Assembly (NCBI GenBank): GCA_036510225.1
Contig: DATCEH010000062.1
Span: 1-30,682, forward strand
Direction: 5' to 3'
DNA length: 30,682 nucleotides
From: Palsa-513 sp036510225
Lineage (GTDB): Bacteria > Actinomycetota > Thermoleophilia > Solirubrobacterales > Solirubrobacteraceae
This document shows positions 23,066 to 30,682 of this stretch, piece by piece (the first letter of the stretch is position 1; each line of letters begins with the position of its first letter). The translations under genes were made by a program, and so were the position numbers. The notes under the pieces are model-generated. The model was given only the letters and a program-made list of their open reading frames with translations, did not search any database and had not been told where the DNA came from.

Positions 23066-23980
23066 ATGAACAGGTTTGACGAGCACTCGGGGACGGCCAC
23101 TCGCGGGGGCGGCCCGGACGTGCTCAGCGACGTCGCCCTGGACGGCCGTCTGCGTGAGGTCACGATCGCATCCGAGGCGATGCAGGGGACGGCGTCCTTC
23201 CAGCTGCTCACGCCGCCAGGCTTCTCGACGTCGCCCGGCCGACGCTGGCCGGTGCTGCTGCTGCTCCACGGGGCGGAGGACGGCCCGTCCCAGTGGACGC
23301 GCAAGGCGGGGATCGTCGAGCGATGCGAGGCGCTCGACGCCCTCGTCGTCCTGCCGCAGGCCGGCCCCGTCGGCTATTACACCGACTGGGCACGCCCGGC
23401 CGCGGACGGGACGACGCCGCGCTGGGAGGGCTTCCACCTCGACGAGCTCCCGGTCGTGCTCGAGAACCACTACCAGGCGAGCGCCCGGCGGGTGCTCGCC
23501 GGCGTCTCGATGGGCGGCTACGGGGCGATCGCGTACGCCGCGAAGCGGCCCGGCATGTTCGTCGCCGCGGCCTCCTACAGCGGCATGCTCCACACCACGC
23601 GGCGCGGCATGCCGTTGTTCATCGCGCTGCTGATGCTGCGCGGGCACGAGCATCGCCACGCCCTCTGGGGCTCGCCACGGCGCGACCGCCGGCGCTGGCT
23701 CGCGAGCGACCCGTACCACCTGGCCGAGCAGCTCCGCGGGACGGCTCTCTACCTCTCGCGCGCCGACGGCAGGCCCCATCCCGACGACGACGTGCCGCGC
23801 GGGGCGGGCTGGCTCGAGCGATTCTTCGCGACGAGCACCGAGAGCCTGGCCAGGCGACTCGACGAGCTCGGGATCCCGGCGACCGTCAGCCGTGGCGACG
23901 GCGTCCACGAGTGGCCGACCTGGCGGCGCGAGCTCGATCGCTCGTGGCCGTTCCTGCTCGCCGGGCTCGGCTGTGCCTGA
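23066..23980 (+). CDS. Antigen 85/esterase D-family alpha/beta hydrolase
   Basis: A 304-residue PF00756-type serine hydrolase. The fold starts with REVTIASEAMQGTASFQL and VLLLLHGAEDGPSQW. The nucleophile Ser148 is in LAGVSMGGYGAIAYAAKRPG, and the catalytic His281 is in GVHEWPTW, which parallels the HSW-x-W region of mycobacterial antigen 85 proteins. In that family members are mycolyltransferases, S-formylglutathione hydrolases or enterochelin-type esterases. No signal peptide is visible, unlike Ag85, so a cytoplasmic location is more likely unless the true start is elsewhere. GGAGG sits 5 bases before ATG 23066, which supports this start. The last 8 bases overlap the MmpL gene, implying coupled expression and a joint role with the transporter. 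Confidence 0.85.
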   Translation: MNRFDEHSGTATRGGGPDVLSDVALDGRLREVTIASEAMQGTASFQLLTPPGFSTSPGRRWPVLLLLHGAEDGPSQWTRKAGIVERCEALDALVVLPQAGPVGYYTDWARPAADGTTPRWEGFHLDELPVVLENHYQASARRVLAGVSMGGYGAIAYAAKRPGMFVAAASYSGMLHTTRRGMPLFIALLMLRGHEHRHALWGSPRRDRRRWLASDPYHLAEQLRGTALYLSRADGRPHPDDDVPRGAGWLERFFATSTESLARRLDELGIPATVSRGDGVHEWPTWRRELDRSWPFLLAGLGCA

Positions 23981-26900
23981 GCCGGCCCGCGGCCCCCGGT
24001 CTGAGAACCGGATCTTCGCACTGCCGGCCGGCCCGCGGGCCAAGTGGATCGTGGCCGTCCTCTGGCTGGCGATAGCCGTCCTCGCCGGGTCGGTGTCGCC
24101 GAAGTTCCAGGGCGCCCAGAAGAACGACCTGGCCTCCTATCTGCCGGGCAACGCCGAGTCCTCGCGGGTGCTCGCGGCGACCGACCGGATCGCCGGCGGG
24201 GCCCAGGTGACGCCGGCCGTGATCGTCTTCGAACGAGACGGCAGGCTGACCGCGGGCGACCGCGGGACGGTGGCCGCCGACCGTCTGACCCTCAACCGGC
24301 AGCTCCCGCCGGCCGGCATCCCGGCCGCGCCCGGTCTGAACTCGACCGACGGCAGGGCGACCCTGCTGGCCTTCGGGCTGCGCCTCCACGGCAGCGAGGC
24401 TGCGCTCACCCACGACATCAAGGTGATCAACACGGTGATCGCCCGCGGGCCGCCCGGCCTGGTCGTCAAGGTGGCCGGTCCGGCCGGCTCGTCCTACGAC
24501 GCGGACGCGGTCTTCAAGGACGTCAACGGCACCCTGCTGCTGGTCACCGCGGGATTCATCTTCATCCTGCTCGTGCTGATCTACCGCAGCCCGATCTTCT
24601 GGATCGTCCCGCTGCTCTCGGTCGGCTTCGCCCAGCTCACCGCCGAGGGGATCGGCTACCTGCTGACGCGCGTCGGCGTCACCGTGACGAGCGAGTCCGC
24701 GGCGATCCTCACGGTACTGGCGTTCGGCGCCGGGACCGACTACGCCCTGCTGCTGGTCTCCCGCTACCGGGAGGAGCTCCGCCGCAACCCCAGCCGCCAC
24801 GACGCCATGCGCCTGGCGCTCGGCCGCGCAGGTCCGGTGATCCTGGCGAGCGGATCGACCGTGATCACGGCGCTCCTGTGCCTGCTCGCCGCGAAGGTCA
24901 ACGGCACCCGCGGCCTGGGCCCGGTCGCCGGAATGGGGGTCGCGGTGGCGATGCTCAGCGCGCTCACCCTGCTCCCCGCCCTGCTTTTGATCGTCGGCCG
25001 CGGGGCGTTCTGGCCGTTCGTTCCCCACTACGAAGGACCCGATGCCGAGGAGCAGCACCGCGTCTGGCGCGGGATCGCCGGCCGGGTCGACGGCGGCCAC
25101 CGGCCGATCGCACTGGCGGTCACGGCGCTCCTGATCGTGATGTGTCTGGGCGTCTCAGCGCTCAACACCGGCCTGACCGGTGGCAACTCGTTCCGCGGCA
25201 AGGTCGACTCGGCCCAGGGCCAGACGATCATCGCCGAGCATTTCCCGGCCGGCGCGAGCGAGCCGGCCCAGGTCGTCGTCACCGACCCCGACCAGGTGGC
25301 CCCCATGCGTGTCGCGATGTCCCTGGCGCCGGGCGTCGCGAGCGGACCCCTAGCGGTCGGGCCGGTCACAGCCAGGGCGGGTGAATCCACGTTCAACGTC
25401 ACGCTCGCGACCGACCCGTCCAGCCAGCGGGCCTTCGACCTGATCGGCGGACTGCGCCGGGTGGCGAGGGCGACGGCGGGAGCCAGCGCCCTGGTCGGAG
25501 GCCCGTCGGCCCAGGAGCTCGATCTCCGCACGGCGGCCACGCGGGACACGAAGGTGATCGGTCCGATGATCCTGATCGTCGTCTTCCTGATCCTCGCGCT
25601 CCTGCTCCGCGCCCTCGTGGCGCCGGGCCTGCTGATCGTCACGGTCCTGCTGTCCTACGGCGCCGCGCTCGGCACGGGCGCCTACGTCTTCAAGCACGTC
25701 TTCGGCTACCCCGGCGAGGATCCGTCGCTCGAGCTCTTCACGTTCCTCTTCCTCGTCGCGCTCGGCGTCGACTACAACATCTTCCTGATGGCCCGCGTCC
25801 GCGAGGAGACGCTCGAGCTCGGGACCCGGGCGGGGGCCGTCCGCGCCCTCGAGGTGACCGGACCGGTGATCACGTCGGCGGGAATCGTCCTCGCCGGGAC
25901 CTTCTCCGCACTCGCGTCGCTGCCGTTGATCGGCTTCACCGAGCTGGGTTTCGTGATCGCGTTCGGCGTTCTGCTCGACACCTTCCTCGTGCGAACCGTG
26001 CTCGTCCCGGCGCTGGTGATCGAGTTCGACCGGAGGATCTGGTGGCCGTCGCGCCTGGCCCGGGACCCGTCGTCCGCGAGGACGCCCGGCCGGCGTCCGA
26101 TCGACGGGGGGCCGGCGATCGAGCGCCCGCTGCCGGCGGTCGGCGACATCCGGTCCCAGCCGGCGCGCCGCGGGCGGCTCGTCACTCCCGGGCGGGTGGT
26201 TCTCGCCGCCGCGATCGGCGCACTGGTCGCCGTCCTGATCAGCCGTGGCGGACACCCCGGCCCGCGGCTGACGGCGGCCCACACCGGACCGATCACGCTC
26301 AGCTACGGCGCTCCCTGGCGGGCGAGCGCCCAGCCCGCTCCGGGAGGCTTCGCGCTCGCCGACACGGCCGGCGGGCCGGCCTCCCAGCCGATCGTGCTCG
26401 GCTCGGGCCGGGCGTCGCTCGCCGCGGGAGCCCTGGCCGCGTCGGCCCCCGTCCCAGGTGGGATCCCGCCGGCCCTGCTGGCCCGCTACGGCCGGCCGAT
26501 CAGCCGGGCGACGATCAGGCTCGCCGGCCTGCCGGCGAGGCGCTACGAGTGGAAGCTCGCCAACGGCCGGCTGCTGGTCACCCGGGTCATCCCGACCGCC
26601 GGCTCGGATCTTGCGATCCTCTGCAGCTCGGCCGCGACCGACGTGACGGCCGGGCAGTCGTGCGCCGGGGTCGCGGCGCTCGTCGCGGTCCACGGGGTCG
26701 CCGTCCTGCCACCCGGCCCGGACGCCGAGCTCGAGGCGGGGCTGGCCGCCGCGCTCAAGCCGGTCGCGGCCGCCCGCGGCCGGCTCGGCAGCCTCGAGAT
26801 CACCGGCGGCCGGACGCTGGCGACGCTCGCCGGGCAGACCGCCGGCCTCGAGCAGGCTGCGCTCGCCGGCGTGGCCGAGCTCCCCCTGCCGGGGCGCAAC

Positions 26901-27182
26901 CGCCCGGCGGTCGGCGCGCTGGAGGGCGCCCTGCGCGGGGAGTCCGTCCGGCTCAAGGCGCTGGCCGGCGTGATCGCCAAGGCGCCCCACCAGTTTCCGG
27001 GCGCCCGGGCCGCCGTGGTCGCAGCCAGCGCTCAAGTCCACGCCGCGGCCGCAGGGCTCCTCCTGGAGGGTCTCGCCACAGCGCCGCTCGGCCCGCTCGG
27101 CGGCGCCGCGGCCGCCCTGCCGGGTGCCGGCTCACAACAACCGCCCGGCGCGAACCTGAAGACGGCGCACCGGAGCCCCTGA
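23973..27182 (+). CDS. MmpL/RND-family lipid transporter with C-terminal extracytoplasmic extension
   Basis: A 1069-residue transporter from GTG 23973, chosen because it overlaps the esterase stop by 8 bases and places the first helix (WIVAVLWLAIAVLAGSV) near the N-terminus. The two MmpL repeats are clear: an outer loop domain (about 40-180), a helix bundle (about 185-340) with GTDYALLLVSRYREEL, a second loop and a second bundle with GVDYNIFLMARVREE. The Asp-Tyr pairs are Asp256-Tyr257 and Asp600-Tyr601; MmpL3 uses Asp256-Tyr257 and Asp645-Tyr646 as its proton relay. After the normal end (about residue 690) comes another helix (VVLAAAIGALVAVLI, about 740) and some 320 residues of unrecognised Ala/Gly-rich domain with a Cys pair (ILCSS, QSCAG), probably outside the membrane. 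Members flip lipids such as trehalose monomycolate. Confidence 0.9.
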   Translation: MPEPARGPRSENRIFALPAGPRAKWIVAVLWLAIAVLAGSVSPKFQGAQKNDLASYLPGNAESSRVLAATDRIAGGAQVTPAVIVFERDGRLTAGDRGTVAADRLTLNRQLPPAGIPAAPGLNSTDGRATLLAFGLRLHGSEAALTHDIKVINTVIARGPPGLVVKVAGPAGSSYDADAVFKDVNGTLLLVTAGFIFILLVLIYRSPIFWIVPLLSVGFAQLTAEGIGYLLTRVGVTVTSESAAILTVLAFGAGTDYALLLVSRYREELRRNPSRHDAMRLALGRAGPVILASGSTVITALLCLLAAKVNGTRGLGPVAGMGVAVAMLSALTLLPALLLIVGRGAFWPFVPHYEGPDAEEQHRVWRGIAGRVDGGHRPIALAVTALLIVMCLGVSALNTGLTGGNSFRGKVDSAQGQTIIAEHFPAGASEPAQVVVTDPDQVAPMRVAMSLAPGVASGPLAVGPVTARAGESTFNVTLATDPSSQRAFDLIGGLRRVARATAGASALVGGPSAQELDLRTAATRDTKVIGPMILIVVFLILALLLRALVAPGLLIVTVLLSYGAALGTGAYVFKHVFGYPGEDPSLELFTFLFLVALGVDYNIFLMARVREETLELGTRAGAVRALEVTGPVITSAGIVLAGTFSALASLPLIGFTELGFVIAFGVLLDTFLVRTVLVPALVIEFDRRIWWPSRLARDPSSARTPGRRPIDGGPAIERPLPAVGDIRSQPARRGRLVTPGRVVLAAAIGALVAVLISRGGHPGPRLTAAHTGPITLSYGAPWRASAQPAPGGFALADTAGGPASQPIVLGSGRASLAAGALAASAPVPGGIPPALLARYGRPISRATIRLAGLPARRYEWKLANGRLLVTRVIPTAGSDLAILCSSAATDVTAGQSCAGVAALVAVHGVAVLPPGPDAELEAGLAAALKPVAAARGRLGSLEITGGRTLATLAGQTAGLEQAALAGVAELPLPGRNRPAVGALEGALRGESVRLKALAGVIAKAPHQFPGARAAVVAASAQVHAAAAGLLLEGLATAPLGPLGGAAAALPGAGSQQPPGANLKTAHRSP

Positions 27183-27257
27183 CCCAACGCTCGACCCCGG
27201 CGGCCCCGGCCCCGGCCCCAGCCCCGGCCCGCCCGGGGCGAACCCAGCCCGGCGCCG

Positions 27258-27719
27258 CTACGGCTTGGGGCAGGCCGCCAGCGACTGGGCCTGCGCCGCC
27301 GCCGGGACGGAGTCCTTGATGATCTGCCGGCAGACCTGGGAGGTCGCCTGCTGGATGCCGGCCGTGTTGCCGGTTCGCATCTTGTCGCAGATCGTGTTCA
27401 GCGACGCCTTGTCGGCGGCGTTCAGATTCGGCGTCGAGGTGACGCTCGACTTGCAGGCCGCGACGGCTTGGGCGATCTGCTGCTTGAGCGCCGGATCGGC
27501 CGCCTCGGCCGCCTTCAGCTGGCTCGCCGTGATCGACGGCGCGGTCGTCGTCGTGGGCGGCGTCGTCGCCGTGGTGGTCGTGGGGGTGGTCGCCGTGGTC
27601 GTCGTCACGGCCGGCGTCGACGCCTGAGTGGTCACCGTGACGGTCTTCGTGCCCCCGCAGCCCGCGAGGACTCCGGCAACGGCGAAGACGGCGAGCGAGA
27701 GACCCAATCTGGTGAACAT
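27258..27719 (-). CDS. Small lipoprotein with four mature cysteines
   Basis: A 153-residue protein with leader and lipobox VLAGC (Cys21), then a Thr/Pro linker (about 25-62) and a helical C-terminal domain (about 63-153). The domain contains four cysteines (AACKSS, TICDKM, QVCRQI, AACPKP) that could form two disulfides outside the cell. Function is not recognised. It converges with the MmpL gene across a 75-base GC-rich spacer. A strong promoter-like sequence places the transcript start almost at the ATG. Confidence 0.8.
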   Translation of the reverse strand: MFTRLGLSLAVFAVAGVLAGCGGTKTVTVTTQASTPAVTTTTATTPTTTTATTPPTTTTAPSITASQLKAAEAADPALKQQIAQAVAACKSSVTSTPNLNAADKASLNTICDKMRTGNTAGIQQATSQVCRQIIKDSVPAAAQAQSLAACPKP

Positions 27720-27726
27720 GCTCGTC

Positions 27727-27756
27727 AGCCTACCCGCGTCGTTCGGCCACTGTCAA
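27727..27756 (-). promoter_or_regulatory. Housekeeping-type promoter of the small lipoprotein
   Basis: On the minus strand a perfect TTGACA (27756-27751) is followed after 18 bases by TAGGCT (27732-27727). Transcription would start near 27720, directly at ATG 27719-27717, so the mRNA is probably leaderless. Confidence 0.65.
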
Positions 27757-27795
27757 CGACCCCACGCCGCGAGCGGCCCCCCGACGGGCCGGCCG

Positions 27796-28560
27796 TCAGC
27801 CCTGCTGCTCGGTCGGCCTGATCATCAGCTCGTTGATCGCGACCCGGCGGGGCCGGCTGACGATGTAGGCGATCGCATCGGCGATGTCCTGCGCCTCGAG
27901 CCGCTCGACATCGGCGAAGCGGCCCATCATCTGGTCGCGGATCTCCGGCCGGATGTGGTCGGGCAGCTCCGTGTCGACGGCGCCCGGCTCGACCAGCGAG
28001 ACGCGGACGTGGCGCTCGGTGACCTCCTGGCGCAGCGACTCGGAGAACGCGCCGACGCCATGCTTGGTCAGGTTGTAGACGCCCGACCCCGCCCGGGCGA
28101 GACGCCCGGCGACCGAGCTGATGTTGACGAGGTCGGCGACCCCGCGCGGGTCGCCGTCGGCCGCGCTCAAGAGGTGAGGGAGGGCCGCGTGGGCGACGTA
28201 GAGCAGTCCGTTGAGGTTGAGGGCGATCATCCGGTCCCACTCGTCGATCGGCGCACCCACGGCCGGGCCGAGCAGCATCACGCCGGCGTTGTTGACGACC
28301 GTGTCCAGCCGGCCCCGCCAGGCGACCGCCTGGTCGACCGCGGCGACCACGGCCGCCCGGTCGGTCACGTCGAGCTCGATCGCCAGGGCCCCACCCCCGT
28401 CGGCGTCGATCTCCGCTGCCAGCACGTCCAGGCGATCCCTGCGCCGGGCGGCGAGCACCACCCCGGCCCCCAGCCGGGCCAGCTCCCGGGCGGTCGCCTC
28501 CCCGATCCCGCTGCTCGCGCCGGTGACCAGGGCGACGGTCCCATCAAGTCGGTCTGCCAT
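27796..28560 (-). CDS. Classical short-chain dehydrogenase/reductase
   Basis: A 254-residue SDR. TGASSGIG near residue 13 binds NAD(P); AARRRDR after the second strand suggests NADP preference. NNAG, the catalytic Ser in NISSVAG and YNLTKHG (Tyr-x3-Lys) complete the active site. The C-terminal part VEPGAVDTELPDHI is typical of the YdfG/clavulanate-dehydrogenase-like group. The start ATG 28560 has GAGAGG just upstream; an in-frame ATG 12 bases earlier is possible. It diverges from an MFS gene across 43 bases. The substrate is unknown. It could supply a keto-reductase to the lipid locus, but it is not adjacent and belongs to a broad family. Confidence 0.9.
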   Translation of the reverse strand: MADRLDGTVALVTGASSGIGEATARELARLGAGVVLAARRRDRLDVLAAEIDADGGGALAIELDVTDRAAVVAAVDQAVAWRGRLDTVVNNAGVMLLGPAVGAPIDEWDRMIALNLNGLLYVAHAALPHLLSAADGDPRGVADLVNISSVAGRLARAGSGVYNLTKHGVGAFSESLRQEVTERHVRVSLVEPGAVDTELPDHIRPEIRDQMMGRFADVERLEAQDIADAIAYIVSRPRRVAINELMIRPTEQQG

Positions 28561-28603
28561 CTGCCTCTCCATTTCTAAACTGCCTGCCTGCCCTAACGTT
28601 TCC

Positions 28604-29890
28604 ATGATGCCCCGTGTCTCCCCGTCGCAACCCGCCCGGCCGACCGCCGGCCGCCCGCTCGAGAGCGAGCCGCGGCCGCAGGCGCCGGACAGCGCTCCGA
28701 AAGAACACCTGGGAGAGCCCGACCCGGACGCAGGCTCCGCCACCGGTGCGCTCTCGCGGCGACTGGTCCTCCTGCTGGCGGTCGCCTGCGGAGCGGCGGT
28801 CGCCAACCTCTACTACGCCCAGCCCCTGCTCCACACGATCTCCGCCGATCTCGGCGTCTCAGCCGGGACGACCGCCCTGCTGGTCACCGCGTCGCAGATC
28901 GGCTACGCGGCCGGCCTCGTCCTGATCGTCCCGCTCGGCGATCTCCTCAACCGGCGGCGGCTCGTCTCGGGGATGCTGATCGTCACGACGATCGGGCTCG
29001 CCGGCGCGGCCGCGGCCCCCAGCCTCGCCGGCCTGGCGATCGCCCTCGCCGTCGTCGGGACGACGTCGGTCGTCGCCCAGATCCTCGTCCCGTTCGCCAG
29101 CTCGCTGGCCGGCGAGGACGAGCGCGGGCGGGTCGTCGGGATGGTCATGAGCGGCCTCCTGATCGGGATACTTCTGGCCCGAACCTTCTCCGGGCTGGTC
29201 GCCCAGTTCGGGGGTTGGCGGCTCGTCTACGGGCTCGCGGCCGCGGGCACCCTGGTCCTCTCGATCGCCCTCGCCCGCGCCCTGCCCGACGTCCGGCCGG
29301 TCGCCGGCCCGTCGTACGGACGCCTGCTGGGCTCGGTCGGCACGCTGATCGCGCGGGAGCCGCTGCTGCGCCGGCGGATGGTCTACGGGGCGCTCGGGAT
29401 GGCCGGCTTCACGGTCGTCTGGACGTCGCTCGCCCTGCTCCTCTCGCGCCCGCCGTTCTCCTTCGGGGAAGCCGTGATCGGACTCTTCGGGCTGGCCGGT
29501 CTGGCCGGGGCGATGGCCGCCCAGTTCGCCGGCCGGGCGGCCGACACCGGCAGCGGCCGGCGGGCGACCGGCTTCTTCCTCGGGGCGATCCTGCTCGGCT
29601 GGGGCTTCCTCGCCCTCGGCCGGTCGAGCGTGCTCGGACTGATCGCCGGCCTGCTCGTCCTCGACCTCGGCGTCCAGGGTCAGCACATCCTCAACCAGAC
29701 GATCATCTACGAGCTGCGCCCGGCCGCCCGCAGCCGTCTGACGACCGCGTACATGGGGGGCAACTTCTTCGCCGGGGCACTGGCCTCGGCACTCACGGTG
29801 TGGGCATGGAATCTCGGTGGATGGTTGGCGGTGTGTGGTTTTGGGGCCACGCTCGCCCTCACCGGGGTCGTCGCATGGCTGACCGAGTGA
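28604..29890 (+). CDS. MFS transporter (12 TM, AraJ/COG2814-like)
   Basis: A 428-residue major facilitator. A hydrophilic, Pro-rich N-terminal tail of about 45 residues precedes TM1. ANLYYAQPLLHTISADLG at the TM1 exit and QIGYAAGLVLIVPLGDLLNRRRLV (motif A, residues about 96-119) are typical of this exporter group. About 12 hydrophobic helices are visible. The substrate is unknown. Two consecutive ATG codons (28604, 28607) are possible starts; no clear ribosome site is seen, so it may be leaderless. Its stop overlaps the downstream kinase start. Confidence 0.85.
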   Translation: MMPRVSPSQPARPTAGRPLESEPRPQAPDSAPKEHLGEPDPDAGSATGALSRRLVLLLAVACGAAVANLYYAQPLLHTISADLGVSAGTTALLVTASQIGYAAGLVLIVPLGDLLNRRRLVSGMLIVTTIGLAGAAAAPSLAGLAIALAVVGTTSVVAQILVPFASSLAGEDERGRVVGMVMSGLLIGILLARTFSGLVAQFGGWRLVYGLAAAGTLVLSIALARALPDVRPVAGPSYGRLLGSVGTLIAREPLLRRRMVYGALGMAGFTVVWTSLALLLSRPPFSFGEAVIGLFGLAGLAGAMAAQFAGRAADTGSGRRATGFFLGAILLGWGFLALGRSSVLGLIAGLLVLDLGVQGQHILNQTIIYELRPAARSRLTTAYMGGNFFAGALASALTVWAWNLGGWLAVCGFGATLALTGVVAWLTE

Positions 29891-30682
29891 TGCTCGGGCA
29901 GGGGGACCGGATCGCCGGCTACGAGGTCGAGGCGGTGATCGCCCAGGGCGGGATGGGCGTCGTCTACCGGGCCCACCAGGTCGGGCTGGGGAGGTCGGTC
30001 GCGCTGAAGGTGATCGCGTCCGACCGTGCTGGCGACCAGACCTTTCGAGCCCGCTTCGTACGCGAGGCCCGGCTCGCGGCCTCGCTCGACCACCCGAACG
30101 TGATCCCCGTCTTCGAGGCCGGCGACGACGGCGGCGAGCTGTTCATCGCGATGCGCCTCGTCGACGGATCGGATCTCGAGCGGCTGATCGGCCGGTCGGG
30201 TCCGCTCGACGTCCGGCTGGCCTGCCGGATCGTCGCCCAGGCGGCCGCCGGCCTGGACGCCGCCCATCGGAGGGGCCTGGTCCACCGGGACGTCAAGCCG
30301 GCGAACATCCTGCTGGCCGGGGCGCCCGAGGACCCTCACGTCTACGTCAGCGACTTCGGCGTGGCCCAGTCGGCCGAGCCGGCCGCCCGGCTCACGGAGG
30401 CGTCCGAGTGGGTCGGGACGCCGGGGTATGCCGCGCCCGAGCAGGTCCGCGGCGGGGAGGTCGACGCCCGGGCCGACATCTACGCGCTCGGCTGCGTCCT
30501 GCTCGCCGCCCTGACCCGTCGCGCGCCCCAACCCCGGCCGCGGCTCCCGCCGGCGATCGAGGCGATCATCGACCGGGCGACCGCCGCGGCTCCGTCGGCC
30601 CGCTTCCAGTCGGCCCGTGAGCTCGGCGACGCCCTGCACCAGCTCGCCGCGCGCAACGCGCCGGTCGCGGCGGGTCCGGTTG
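29875..30682 (+). CDS. Ser/Thr protein kinase, C-terminus beyond window
   Basis: The start of a PknB-like kinase. The frame allows ATG 29875 (16-base overlap with the MFS gene) or ATG 29890, which overlaps the stop by one base; numbering here uses 29890. Glycine loop AQGGMGVVY, Lys40 (VALKV), catalytic HRD at 132-134, DFG at 155-157 and a GTPGYAAPEQ activation-segment end are all present, so it should be active. As in the other kinase of the window, the C-lobe is shortened: after DIYALGCVLLAALT the frame goes quickly to AIEAIIDRATAAAPSARFQS. The frame is still open at the window edge, so any membrane or sensor part is not visible. Confidence 0.9.
   Translation, partial: MADRVMLGQGDRIAGYEVEAVIAQGGMGVVYRAHQVGLGRSVALKVIASDRAGDQTFRARFVREARLAASLDHPNVIPVFEAGDDGGELFIAMRLVDGSDLERLIGRSGPLDVRLACRIVAQAAAGLDAAHRRGLVHRDVKPANILLAGAPEDPHVYVSDFGVAQSAEPAARLTEASEWVGTPGYAAPEQVRGGEVDARADIYALGCVLLAALTRRAPQPRPRLPPAIEAIIDRATAAAPSARFQSARELGDALHQLAARNAPVAAGPV

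Noticed and set aside
27796..28560. The SDR as a CmrA-type mycolate reductase
   Set aside because: It is a generic classical SDR, separated from the lipid genes by a convergent lipoprotein; no specific support.

Overview
The window is very GC-rich DNA with strongly biased third codon positions, TTG and GTG starts, many 1-20 base gene overlaps, PknB-like kinases and Thr/Pro-rich lipoproteins. This suggests a high-GC actinobacterium. The codon style and gene mix resemble deep-branching Thermoleophilia/Solirubrobacterales more than classical mycolic-acid genera, but that placement is an inference from reading alone.

Layout. (1) Bases 1-1707: two divergent secreted SGNH/GDSL hydrolases. (2) 1708-2382: a gene-free stretch with three related copies of a palindromic repeat; one copy is a perfect 35-base palindrome. 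(3) 2383-6862: a tightly overlapping operon for a 2-oxoacid dehydrogenase (E1 alpha, E1 beta, E2) ending in a peptidase T gene; no E3 is present. (4) 6894-8966, minus strand: a lipoprotein gene overlapping a transmembrane Ser/Thr kinase gene that has a repeat-built linker. (5) 9142-9214: tRNA-Thr(CGT). (6) About 9267-12936: an accessory, partly decayed segment beside the tRNA. It holds a Fic AMPylase with a cluster of TTCAAG motifs in its upstream region, an MNT antitoxin with a truncated HEPN partner, an excisionase-like HTH protein, and a frameshifted chromate-transporter remnant. (7) 13061-27182: a lipid locus with a fatty acyl-AMP ligase, a 2199-residue type I PKS, a divergent DHA2 exporter, an antigen-85/esterase-family hydrolase and an MmpL transporter. 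(8) 27258-30682: a lipoprotein, an SDR oxidoreductase, a second MFS exporter and the start of another Ser/Thr kinase.

The most notable system is (7). FAAL directly overlapping an ACP-KS-AT-...-ACP-TE synthase is the FadD32-Pks13 arrangement that makes the alpha-alkyl beta-keto precursor of mycolic acids. Here it lies upstream of an Ag85-family fold and an MmpL protein whose two Asp-Tyr pairs resemble the MmpL3 proton relay. The PKS differs from Pks13: between AT and ACP it carries DH-like and KR-like domains that both look catalytically dead, and it has an extra carrier-like domain lacking the phosphopantetheine serine. The simplest reading is a make-flip-transfer pathway for a long branched 3-oxo or 3-hydroxy lipid outside the known mycolate producers. 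The product and the acceptor cannot be deduced from sequence.
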